64,000 bases of DNA. Origin: Spirosoma linguale DSM 74. Its GTDB lineage: Bacteria; Bacteroidota; Bacteroidia; Cytophagales; Spirosomataceae. This document shows, piece by piece, positions 17,702 through 25,762 of this stretch. Within the stretch, counting starts at the first letter, position 1. Each line of letters starts with the position of its first letter. The notes below the pieces were generated by a model. The model searched no databases. It was given only the letters and a program-made list of their open reading frames with translations, and was not told where the DNA came from. The stretch covers positions 186,001 through 250,000 of the forward strand of contig CP001769.1 of assembly GCA_000024525.1 (NCBI GenBank), given 5' to 3'. The translations under genes were made by a program, and so were the position numbers.

Positions 17702-18897
17702 CGGTCGATTTCGTCTCTGGTGTTATAAACCGCGAACGATGCCCGCGTAGTTCCGGCAATACCAAAGCGTTGCATGAGCGGCTGGGTGCAATGGTGACCC
17801 GTCCGGACGGCAATGCCCTGTTGGTCCAGAATAACGCCCGTATCCTGATGGTGAATGCCGTCGAGCACAAACGAAACAACGCCAATTTTGTGCGTTGCCC
17901 GGCCAATGATACGGAGACCGTCCAACTCGCTCAATTGCTCGGTGGCGTACTGAAGCAGATCGTTTTCGTGAGCCGCAATGTTCTCTTTACCCAGACCTGC
18001 CATGTAGTCGAGAGCCGTTTTGACGGCAATCACATCGGCAATGTTGGGTGTACCCGCTTCAAATTTATAGGGAATCTCGTTATAGGTCGTTTTGGCGAAC
18101 GTTACTTCCTTAATCATTTCGCCACCACCCCGGTAGGGAGGCATGGCATCGAGGAGTTCTTTTTTACCATATAATACGCCCATGCCCGTTGGTCCATATA
18201 ATTTATGAGCCGACAGAACATAAAAATCAGCGTCAAGCGCCTGTACGTCGAGTTCCAGGTGCGAACTGGCCTGTGCACCGTCGATCAGCACCACCGCGCC
18301 AACCGCATGGGCTTTGTCGATGATGGTTTTGACGGGGTTGATGGTGCCCAGCGAGTTCGACACATGGACGCACGAAACGAATTTAGTGCGCTCCGTCAGC
18401 AGCTTTTCGTACTCGTCAATGAGCAGTTCACCTTCGTCGTTGACGGGAATGACTTTCAGGATGCAGCCTTTTTCCTCACATAGCATCTGCCAGGGCACAA
18501 TGTTGGAATGGTGCTCCATGGTCGAGATAATGATCTCGTCGCCTTCGTTCAGAAACTGGCGTCCGTAGGTTTGCGCCACCAGGTTGATGCCATCGGTGGT
18601 GCCGTACGTGAAGATGATCTCCTGCCAGTGTTTGGCATTCAAAAAATCCTGAAATGCCCGGCGCGACGCTTCGAAAGCCGCCGTCGCTTTTTCGGCCAGG
18701 TGGTGAATACCCCGGTGAATGTTGGCATTGTACCCTTCGTAATAATCCGTCAGGGCCTTGATGACCGCCGTCGGTTTCTGATTGGTGGCGGCATTATCTA
18801 AATACACCAGCGGACGACCGTTCACCTGTTGATCGAGTATGGGAAAATCCCGGCGTATTTGCTGTATATCCAAGGTTGTTTCTATCGCTGATTGCAT
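17659..18897 (-). CDS. sufS: Cysteine desulfurase SufS
   Basis: A 412-residue PLP enzyme that takes sulfur from cysteine for Fe-S cluster building. The PLP Lys232 lies in VLSAHKLYGPTG, and the persulfide-forming Cys370 in RTGHHCTQPLM, the short-loop arrangement of group II (SufS/CsdA) enzymes. VYLDNAATNQKP at the N-terminus and THEHHSN-like TMEHHSN are further family marks. Length is normal. SufE is its partner, now 541 bp away because of the toxin-antitoxin insertion. Upstream sufD is separated by an island with two IS630 copies. Confidence 0.95.
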   Translation of the reverse strand: MQSAIETTLDIQQIRRDFPILDQQVNGRPLVYLDNAATNQKPTAVIKALTDYYEGYNANIHRGIHHLAEKATAAFEASRRAFQDFLNAKHWQEIIFTYGTTDGINLVAQTYGRQFLNEGDEIIISTMEHHSNIVPWQMLCEEKGCILKVIPVNDEGELLIDEYEKLLTERTKFVSCVHVSNSLGTINPVKTIIDKAHAVGAVVLIDGAQASSHLELDVQALDADFYVLSAHKLYGPTGMGVLYGKKELLDAMPPYRGGGEMIKEVTFAKTTYNEIPYKFEAGTPNIADVIAVKTALDYMAGLGKENIAAHENDLLQYATEQLSELDGLRIIGRATHKIGVVSFVLDGIHHQDTGVILDQQGIAVRTGHHCTQPLMQRFGIAGTTRASFAVYNTRDEIDRLVQGLRRVQKMML

Positions 18898-19515
18898 GTC
18901 GTGTTCGTATCGAAAACAGGATAAATAGTCGTTCTATTCACCCAAAGGTCATAGATAAAACATAAAGTAAGGGCGGTTAGGTTCGGGTTTGTAGGGCTAC
19001 TGCTCCAAACCTACATAAAAAGAAGTTTTTGTAGCCATTTTTCATATATTGTATAATTTTTTATTGTTTTTCAGTAATTTTATGTTTAATGGGTTGGTAT
19101 TTGTCTGTGATGATTCGGCATATGGTTACTGTTGTTGTAAGCTAAAGACTTATTGATCTGTGAGTAGGCTTGTAAAGATTGCCTCTTTGCTTCTGTATGG
19201 CATTATAAACCATCTGACTACGAATTGTTACGTCGGCGATGTGCCGAATTGAAAGACCAAGGCTGGAAGCAGTCTAAAATTGCTCAAGCACTGGGACTTA
19301 CTGAGGGCTGGGTCAGTCGAACCCTGACAAAATATCGCCAGCAGGGCCAGGCTGGTTTAGCTTGGCGAAGGCCCAGTGGACCCGACTGCCGTTTAACCGA
19401 TGAACAAGTTGTCCAACTTCTTGCTGAACTCAACAAAGGAGTTGAGCATCATGGGTTTTCGGGAGCGGTTTGGACTCGGCCTCGGGTGAATGACGTAATC
19501 AAGAAGCTGTTTGGG

Positions 19516-19531
19516 TGGTCCGCCACCGCGG
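19516..19531 (+). repeat. 16-bp GC-rich micro-element 1
   Basis: TGGTCCGCCACCGCGG inserted in the codons for KKLFGVSY of the transposase. With its flank it can fold (GGTGG-TCCG-CCACC). Fits the shared core GGNMCGCCNNNGCG. Exact borders are uncertain by a base or two. Confidence 0.75.
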
Positions 19532-19660
19532 GTCAGTTATGACCCCTCTCAGATAGGTAGATTACTGAAGAAAGCGGGCTGGAGCCGACAGAAGCCACAA
19601 AAGCAAGCCCGTCAGCAGGACCCTCAAGCTGTACAACAGTGGCGCGAACAGAGGTTACCG

Positions 19661-19676
19661 CATCGGCGGTCCGACC
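19661..19676 (-). repeat. 16-bp GC-rich micro-element 2 (reverse orientation)
   Basis: CATCGGCGGTCCGACC; its reverse complement with flank reads GGACCGCCGATGCGG, matching the shared core. Absent from copy 2. Confidence 0.72.
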
Positions 19677-19684
19677 GAACTCAA

Positions 19685-19700
19685 CCGGAACGCCGAAGCG
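19685..19700 (+). repeat. 16-bp GC-rich micro-element 4
   Basis: CCGGAACGCCGAAGCG, the most diverged member (core GGAACGCCGAAGCG). It lies only 8 bp from the previous element, at the site of the A7 run in copy 2. Confidence 0.6.
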
Positions 19701-20087
19701 TAAAAGCGAAGATTGAAAGACGTATTATTCTATTTTTAGATGAGGCAGCCTGCTATTTATTGCCCTTTCTGGCTCATACATGGGCACCTTGTGGACAAAC
19801 ACCACTCCTCCTTGAGCAAGCCGGACGAGCCCACTTAAGCCTCATTGCAGCCATTGCGCCAAACGGTCGCTTGTATTTAGCGGGCCAAGACAAACCTTTC
19901 AATAGTGAAGACATCATATGGTTTCTGGGTAAATTATGCTGGCACTATCGACGCCAGAACCTGCTGGTCATCTGGGACGGGGCGGCCATCCACCGTTCGC
20001 AGACTGTTAAAGAATGGCGTCATAAAAAGCCGGGCCGGGTTCACCTGGAGCGTCTACCAGCCTATAGTCCCATGCTTAATCCGGTGG

Positions 20088-20103
20088 GCCGCCGGGGCGG
20101 TGG
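20088..20103 (+). repeat. 16-bp GC-rich micro-element 3
   Basis: GCCGCCGGGGCGGTGG inserted in the codons for LNPVELVW, next to the catalytic Glu. Contains the hairpin CCGCC-GG-GGCGG and, with its flank, matches the core. Confidence 0.75.
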
Positions 20104-20288
20104 AGTTAGTATGGAGCCAGCTTAAACGAGCCTTGAAAAACCGAGTTTTTAATGATCTAGGATCGTTACAAAGAACTGTTCTCGAGGAAGTGAATTACTT
20201 ACAGGCTGATCGAGCGCGCATAAGCTGTTTCTTTCGGAAGAAGGAGGTAGCATTCTTTACGAACTAACTCACGCATCTATAACTATCT

Positions 20289-20453
20289 ATGTTTATGCAA
20301 ATTGTTGACCAATTTAACGCACAGCCTGAAAGCGAACTGGTAGCTATGTTTCAAGTGGAAGAGCTTGAAGAAAGACTCGAAAACAAGTGGGAGCTTTCGG
20401 CTTCAGGTAGTTCAGATGGTACAGTTACAGCTACAGCAACCTTGAAAATTTAG
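20289..20453 (+). CDS. Small RiPP-precursor-like peptide
   Basis: A 54-residue reading frame (ATG 20289; ATG 20295 is an alternative start giving MQIVDQFNAQ). It has an acidic helical first part (FQVEELEERLENKWEL) and a Ser/Thr-rich tail (SASGSSDGTVTATATLKI), the layout of a leader and core of a ribosomally made peptide. It is closely followed by a hairpin and by a secreted carboxypeptidase-regulatory-like gene, a kind of neighbour seen with Bacteroidota peptide precursors. No modifying enzyme is present. The coding call rests on the open frame, composition and position; the RiPP reading is inference. Confidence 0.5.
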   Translation: MFMQIVDQFNAQPESELVAMFQVEELEERLENKWELSASGSSDGTVTATATLKI

Positions 20454-20461
20454 TAAGAGCC

Positions 20462-20498
20462 CCATTTAGGGAAGTTATTTTTTAACTTCCCTAAATGG
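20462..20498 (+). terminator. 16-bp hairpin after the small peptide gene
   Basis: Arms 20462-20477 and 20483-20498 pair perfectly around a TTTTT loop. It ends before the ATG at 20516 and includes an ATG at 20495, which is why I prefer 20516 as start of the next gene. It may end or attenuate the transcript. Confidence 0.6.
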
Positions 20499-20515
20499 TA
20501 TTTAACACGCTAACA

Positions 20516-21391
20516 ATGACTATCATAAATAAATTCTTTATTTACTTGACGACTGTATGTATTATCTACTATGTTTCCATTTGTTCAACTTATGGTCAGC
20601 ACATACAAGGTTCCATCTTAGATGCATACAGTCAAGATAAAATTTCTTTTGCAAATATTTACTACCCGGCAACCAATACAGGCACTTTAAGTAATGAGAA
20701 TGGTGACTACTACCTTCAAGTAAAACAGTATCCTATTCAGCTAATTATTTCTCATTTAAATTATGGTTCGGATACAGTTACGATCATTCGGCCTTCTGAT
20801 AATAATACCTTTTATCTTAAGCCTGTTGCTCATGAACTAGCCCCGATAACGGTGAACAATGTTGGATATAAATTAATTAAACAAGCTTTTGATCGCGCGG
20901 ATACCGAAGAGAAAAGTGCCGTTTTTGGGAAAGCTTTTTATCGTCAGTTAACAATAAATGGCGAGCAACCGACGGAAATTCAAGAGGTTGTATATGAGGT
21001 TAAATTGTCAAGTAACAAAATAGAAGGTATACAAATTAATAATGCTCGGTATGCAAAGATGACCTCAGATGATAAGAAGATATATGTTGGATTTACTAAT
21101 TTTTCGTATCTAGTATTAGCGCAGAAAGCTATTGGACGATTAAAGCCAGCGAAAGATGTACTTTTGTTACCACTGCGGCCAGACGTAGCTGACTACTATG
21201 ATGTTCGAGTAACCGATATACTGACACAGGCCAATGGTGAAAAAATAGCTAAACTTGATTGCCAAGTTCGAGAAGAATACACGAATCCTGCATTTTCAGG
21301 TCAAGTTTATATCAACATGACTAATTATAAATTAGTAAAGGTGCATGGGACAATTCCAGATAACATGGGAGCTGTAATTATTGATCCGTGA
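20516..21391 (+). pseudogene. Secreted carboxypeptidase-regulatory-like protein, 5' part (split by IS630)
   Basis: Signal peptide (MTIINKFFIYLTTVCIIYY..., ending STYG-Q) followed by a carboxypeptidase-regulatory-like fold (IQGSILDAYSQDKISFANIYY, GTLSNENGDYYL) and a long beta-rich part (FDRADTEEKSAVFGKAFYRQ). The frame ends with a TGA inside the IS terminal repeat. True gene sequence stops at 21380. Removing the IS and one TA copy joins it in frame to 22448-22824, giving 413 residues. AT-rich compared with its suf neighbours. Confidence 0.88.
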
Positions 21392-22445
21392 GTAAGTTTG
21401 TAATGTGATTGCCTTTTGCTTTTGATGGCAAACTACAAACAATCTGATTACGAAGCCCTTCGCCGACGCTGTATTGAACTCAGTCAGGTAGGATGGAAAC
21501 AAGCAGCTATTGCTCAGGTGTTTGGCCTAACTCAGCCTTGGGTGAGTCGGACACTTAAGAAGTACAACCAGCAAGGTTTGACCGCCTTGCAAGAAGGGAA
21601 GCGAACCGGAGCACCACCCCGTTTGTCGGCTCAGCAACTGGATCTACTCGTGATTGAACTCAACAAAGGGGCGGAACATCATGGATTTAGTGGAGCCATC
21701 TGGACCCGTCCCCGAGTTAATGAAGTCATTAAGAAGCTCTTTGGTGTCAGCTATGACCCTTCTCAGGTAGGCCGTATCCTCAAGAAAGTAGGCTGGAGCC
21801 GACAGTTGCCGCAACGTAAAGCCAGTCAACAGGACGCTCAGGCAGTTACTCAGTGGCGCAGCGAACGCTTACCCGAACTTAAAAAAAGCTAAAGCCGAGG
21901 GGCGCGTTATCTTATATATTGATGAATCAGCGTGTTATCTATTGCCTTTTGTGGCCCACACTTGGGCACCTTGCGGACAGACACCGGTCTTAATGGAGCA
22001 AGCGGGGCGGACTCATTTGAGCTTAATTGCGGCCATTGCTGCGAACGGTCAAATTTATGTGGCAGGTCAAAACCAGGCATTCACTAGTGAAGATATAGTA
22101 TGGTTTTTAAAACTACTCTGTGGGCGTTATCGCAAACGGAACCTGCTGATTATTTGGGATGGCGCAGCAATCCATCGTAGCAACGTCGTTAAAGAGTTAC
22201 TTCGTGAACGCCTTGGCCGAATGCATCTGGAACGCTTACCCGCTTATAGTCCGGAGCTAAATCCAGTTGAACTGCTATGGAGTCAATTGAAAAGAAACTT
22301 AAAAAACAAAGCGTTCACAAGCTTGGACGAACTGACTGTAGCTGTTCTTGAGCAAACCAAGCGACTAGAGAAGGACCCTAAATCAGTAAAAGCCTTCTTC
22401 AATAAAAAGGAAATAGCGTTTATTACAGACTAATTCACGAATCAA
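21381..22445 (+). mobile_element. IS630-family element, copy 2
   Basis: 1,065 bp with terminal repeats starting TTGATCCGTGAG (left) and TTGATTCGTGAA (right, reverse strand), matching at about 20 of the first 24 positions. TA target duplication at 21379-21380 and 22446-22447. It sits inside a secreted-protein gene that becomes continuous once the element is removed, which fixes its ends. Confidence 0.92.
21425..22433 (+). CDS. IS630-family transposase, read through a frameshift
   Basis: Two overlapping frames. The first (21425-21892) carries the helix-turn-helix region (RRRCIELSQVGWKQAAIAQ, TQPWVSRTLKKY) and a linker. The second (to 22433) carries the DDE core: Asp in LYIDESACY, Asp in IIWDGAAIHRS and Glu in SPELNPVELLW. 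They join at a run of seven A at 21881-21887 (CTT AAA AAA AGC TAA against AAA AAA GCT AAA). The change needed is +1 or -2, possible by ribosomal shifting or by polymerase slippage on the A run. Apart from this it looks complete, so it may be active. Confidence 0.85.
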
Positions 22446-22447
22446 TA

Positions 22448-22824
22448 ATAATGTAAAAACACTAACTGAGAATCACATTTATACTGTTGATATAGACTAT
22501 ACATCTCAAGGAAATACTACCATTTTTAACACTATTCGCGTTACAGTGGAGTTTGATCAACTTATTCGCGCTACTGGAGAAAGGCGAAAGGATAATGTCA
22601 GTGCGTTTTTGGTTATTAATGAATTTAGTAGGGTACCTGCTAAAGGAAAATACAAGCCAATTAATATTCATCGTGAAGATTTGAAAATTATTCAACATGC
22701 TAAATATGACCCTGAATTTTGGCGAAATAATCCGGTGGTACGTCGAACCCCTTTAGAAGAAAAGATCATTAAAGCTTTTGAGCAAGAGGGCGTAATGGGA
22801 AATATGAAATTTGATCCCAATTAA
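22448..22824 (+). pseudogene. Secreted carboxypeptidase-regulatory-like protein, 3' part
   Basis: Continues the frame of 20516-21380 after the IS: an open frame from 22448 with no stop until 22824. It contains VTVEFDQLIRATGERR and the ending YDPEFWRNNPVVRRTPLEE plus IIKAFEQEG, a C-terminal pattern of this Bacteroidota protein type. It has no start of its own and is probably not translated. Confidence 0.85.
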
Positions 22825-22973
22825 TCTCTATCTCAATCATGAATTCTGTTGTACTAACCCGAGTAGCTTCAATTACTTTGAGATAGCTCTATCTTGCTTC
22901 AGGAACTAGTAAAGCTAAAGATATAAACGCTTTTACTGATATAATTGTCCGCTGTGTGAGTCTAGAATTGAGG

Positions 22974-23393
22974 ATGTTTGCACCCTTAATTATTAGTTTG
23001 AAAATTAGACTTGGTTCTACTCTGCTATTTAATGTTTATCGCCAGTACTTTGGAATATTGTCGTTAGGGATGCTCATTATATTCTCGCTTATTTTTGTAC
23101 TCGGCTACGTCATTATGGATATCAGCGATTATGGCTATTTTGGCAAAGTGATGAATCTATCAACTCCTATATTGTTACTTCGGAATGCATTTATGATTTC
23201 CATATCTTACTACATCCAGAAGCAGCCAGAAAATCAGGCCAGTCGAGCCATATTGAAGACAACAAGTGCTGTTATTCTAGCAATCTTTATATTCGTGATA
23301 ACCGGCGTTGAAATGCAGAAAACGTATTTGGAAATAAAAGTACATGAGGGGACAGAACTGAACGACAGCGCTACCGTCTTTTCAAAACGATGA
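22974..23393 (+). CDS. Hypothetical small membrane protein
   Basis: A 139-residue frame with three or four hydrophobic segments (FGILSLGMLIIFSLIFVLGY; LLLRNAFMISISYYI; SAVILAIFIFVITGVEM). The ATG at 22974 is preceded in frame by a GTG at 22956. It overlaps the 3' end of the convergent gene at 23371 by 23 bp. I do not recognise a family. It shares the AT-rich composition of the island; function unknown. Confidence 0.5.
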   Translation: MFAPLIISLKIRLGSTLLFNVYRQYFGILSLGMLIIFSLIFVLGYVIMDISDYGYFGKVMNLSTPILLLRNAFMISISYYIQKQPENQASRAILKTTSAVILAIFIFVITGVEMQKTYLEIKVHEGTELNDSATVFSKR

Positions 23394-24291
23394 CCTGATT
23401 GCGCAGTGTTTTGTTGACCCGGAAATTATCATCGGCCATGAGGATCAGCGTCTGATGCGATTCATCGGCCCAAGCCATCGCTTCCAGATTGCAGACATTG
23501 CCCGGAAATTGGCGATTAAAATCAAACGCCAGCTCTTTCCGCAGAGTATGGGTTATTTCGTCGGGTGTGGCCAGATACAGATTTGCCGTTACCCGTTTCT
23601 GTGTATTATCATAACACCGTTCCAGTATTAGTAGCCGCCGGTCATCGAGGGCTACTATTTCGGAAATGCCACCCGTTCGTTCTTCGCCCTGAGCGAACAG
23701 ACAACGGTCGATACGGTATTTGTAACGCGCTACAACGGGGTCGGCATCCAGCGGGTTGGGGTACTGAAAAAACGTAATCGTGTCCTGATTCAAATTGGTT
23801 TCGCCTTCCCAACCTGCTTCGGGAGCCACCCAGAGCGCGCCAGATGGCATAATGGCTAATCCTTCGAGTCCTTTGTTAGGGGCGGGGAGGGGTATTTTTA
23901 AGATTGTTTGAGCGGCACTATCGCGAATGGCTTTGCCGTATTGTATGGAGGTTACGTGCTCGTGCTCATCGGTCCAGAAGTACATTCCGCCTTTGGCATC
24001 ATACCGGGCACTCTCAAACCAGTAGGGTGTTTTCCCGGCTGATTTCAGGTGAGAGCCATCGCCCAGATCGCGGATGCTGCGAATGTTGGTAAAGATAAAA
24101 TGCCACCCCCGGTCGCTCACCAAATGCCACTCACCCGTAGTTGGTACGATCTCCAGCCCCGATATACCCCGCAAACTATCCTGAACGAAGGGCGTGGTAA
24201 TGGAGTCGCCTTCGAAGGTGAACCGGACATCTTGCCCGTAGGTGGTGACGTAGGTGAGTAGGAGTGAAGTAAGTAGGGAGAGTATTCGCAT
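23371..24291 (-). CDS. Esterase-like phytase-family secreted protein
   Basis: A 306-residue exported protein: signal peptide (MRILSLLTSLLLTYVTTYG-Q) then a beta-propeller-type sequence with GISGLEIVPTTGEWHLVSDRG, KGLEGLAIMPSGALWVAPE and NLEAMAWADESHQTLILMADDN. This resembles the family named esterase-like activity of phytase, whose enzymatic role is not settled. I use the ATG at 24291; the frame upstream translates the sufD terminator. It follows sufD but behind a strong terminator, so it is not part of the suf transcript. Confidence 0.82.
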   Translation of the reverse strand: MRILSLLTSLLLTYVTTYGQDVRFTFEGDSITTPFVQDSLRGISGLEIVPTTGEWHLVSDRGWHFIFTNIRSIRDLGDGSHLKSAGKTPYWFESARYDAKGGMYFWTDEHEHVTSIQYGKAIRDSAAQTILKIPLPAPNKGLEGLAIMPSGALWVAPEAGWEGETNLNQDTITFFQYPNPLDADPVVARYKYRIDRCLFAQGEERTGGISEIVALDDRRLLILERCYDNTQKRVTANLYLATPDEITHTLRKELAFDFNRQFPGNVCNLEAMAWADESHQTLILMADDNFRVNKTLRNQVIVLKRR

Positions 24292-24295
24292 GAAG

Positions 24296-24327
24296 AAAAA
24301 AAAGTGTCGGGTTTGAGAACCCGACAC
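24296..24327 (-). terminator. Rho-independent terminator of sufD
   Basis: Read on the minus strand: a 10-bp perfect stem (24318-24327 with 24304-24313), loop of 4, then eight T (24296-24303). It lies 25 bp after the sufD stop and immediately before the start codon of the next gene. Confidence 0.88.
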
Positions 24328-24352
24328 CACAAAGTCATGACACTGATTTGGC

Positions 24353-25678
24353 TTACTTCGTCAGCTTCTCCCGAACAACCCCTTCGAGGTATTCGCGGAT
24401 GGGCTGGATTTTGATCTGGCTCAGTACGTCCTGCGAGAAGGCGTACAGCAATAGCGTCCGGGCTTCGTCTTTGGGAATACCGCGCGACCGCATATAGAAC
24501 AAAGCTTCGTCGTTCAACTGGCCGGTGGTTGTTCCGTGCGAACACTTCACGTCGTCGGCATAAATCTCCAACTGGGGTTTGGTGTTCATCGACGCGCCCG
24601 GCGACAGCACCACGTTTTTGCAGGACTGGTAGGCATTGGTTTTTTGCGCGTCGGGCCGAACGAAGATCTTGCCGTTGAAAACGCCCGTGCTGTTATCGTC
24701 CAGAATACCTTTGTAAAGTTCGTTGCTGTACGAATTGGGCATGGCGTGGTCGACCAGCGTATGGTTATCTACGTGCTGGCGACCGTTGGGCATGTACAGA
24801 CCGTACATAAAGGCTTCGGCATGTTGGCCGTTGAGCACAATATTCAGGTTGTTTCGAACGAAATGGCCGTTGAGCGTGATCGACGCAGAGTAAAAATGGC
24901 TATTGTCGGACTGATGAACCTGCGTCGTGCCAATATGATACGCTTTCGCAGTTTCGTTCAGCACTTTATAGTACTGCATCCGGGCATCGCGGTCGAGCAC
25001 GATTTCCGTTACGACGTTGACAAAGCTGGACTTTTCGCCCAGCGTCCGGTACGATTCCGCCATCATGACCTCGGCATTTTTGCCAATCACGATGAGGTTG
25101 CGGGGCTGCGAGGTGATGTTATTGACGCGGGCGTCGGTAATGAAGCGCAGAATGATCGGCTGTTCAACGGTTGTATTCGCCGGTACCCGAACGACCACAC
25201 CATCGCTGGCCATAGCCGTATTAAGCGCTGTAAACGCACTGTCCTGGTAATCGGCGTAATGGGCGAAATGTGTTCCGACAAACTCAGGATCTGCCTTGAT
25301 TGCCTCGGCGAGGCTGGTAATCTGTACCTGTTCAGACGGGCTGACAAGCCGCGACAGTTCGGGGTGATAGATGCCGTTAACGAAATACAGAATATTGCCT
25401 TCGAGGTTCGGGATTTCGAGCGGAGCCAGGTCTTCGGCTGTTAGGGAAGACGTTGCGTCGAGGGCAAAGTCTTCTTTAATCAGACTGTTGACATTGGAGT
25501 ACTTCCACTCTTCGTGCCGAATTGTGGGGAAGCCCAACTGCTCGAACTGTTTCAGGGCTGCCCGGCGAAGCTGATGTAACGGCGATTTTCGTTCGCCGTT
25601 CATGCGCTCTTCGTTGTCCCGAAAAGACGCCAGCAACTGCTCCTTAAAATCGTTATATGATGCGTAAGAGGGAGTCAT
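24353..25678 (-). CDS. sufD: Fe-S cluster assembly protein SufD
   Basis: A 441-residue SufBD-family beta-helix protein, partner of SufB and SufC in the SUF scaffold. It shows GFPTIRHEEWKYSNV at the N-terminal side. The C-terminal core has SYSNELYKGILDDNSTGVFNGKI and DDVKCSHGTTTGQLNDEALFYMRSRG-type sequence (key motif KCSHG). Length is normal. It follows sufC by 84 bp and ends with a strong terminator. sufB is not next to it. Confidence 0.93.
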   Translation of the reverse strand: MTPSYASYNDFKEQLLASFRDNEERMNGERKSPLHQLRRAALKQFEQLGFPTIRHEEWKYSNVNSLIKEDFALDATSSLTAEDLAPLEIPNLEGNILYFVNGIYHPELSRLVSPSEQVQITSLAEAIKADPEFVGTHFAHYADYQDSAFTALNTAMASDGVVVRVPANTTVEQPIILRFITDARVNNITSQPRNLIVIGKNAEVMMAESYRTLGEKSSFVNVVTEIVLDRDARMQYYKVLNETAKAYHIGTTQVHQSDNSHFYSASITLNGHFVRNNLNIVLNGQHAEAFMYGLYMPNGRQHVDNHTLVDHAMPNSYSNELYKGILDDNSTGVFNGKIFVRPDAQKTNAYQSCKNVVLSPGASMNTKPQLEIYADDVKCSHGTTTGQLNDEALFYMRSRGIPKDEARTLLLYAFSQDVLSQIKIQPIREYLEGVVREKLTK

Positions 25679-25679
25679 T

Positions 25680-25762
25680 TTTTTAGGTATGATGTATAAC
25701 GGTGTATGACGTATGATGTATGGTATAATTCATACCACACATCATATATAATATATCATACA
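25680..25762. repeat. AT-rich repetitive spacer between sufC and sufD
   Basis: Made of variants of TATGATGTAT in both orientations, so it can fold (around 25716-25746). It may affect the relative expression of sufC and sufD. Confidence 0.5.

Larger units (their letters stand above)
19197..20267 (+). pseudogene. IS630 transposase, broken by a 2-bp deletion and four 16-bp insertions
   Basis: The homologue of the transposase at 21425-22433. The start region reads ATG GCA TTA TAA after a 2-bp loss relative to copy 2. After that the helix-turn-helix part (about 19225-19515), the DDE core with FLDEAACY, VIWDGAAIHRS and the final LVWSQLKRALKNR are all recognisable, but in three frames. The frame changes fall exactly at the 16-bp insertions at 19516 and 20088. 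The pair at 19661 and 19685 (32 bp) replaces the natural frameshift, so the core stays readable. It cannot make an intact transposase. Confidence 0.9.
19153..20279 (+). mobile_element. IS630-family element, copy 1 (degenerate)
   Basis: 1,127 bp between terminal inverted repeats that begin TTGATCTGTGAG (left) and TAGATGCGTGAG (right, reverse strand), flanked by TA on both sides (19151-19152, 20280-20281), the IS630 target. It is 62 bp longer than copy 2, which equals four 16-bp insertions minus a 2-bp deletion near the transposase start. It landed about 8 bp before a small gene at 20289. Confidence 0.88.
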
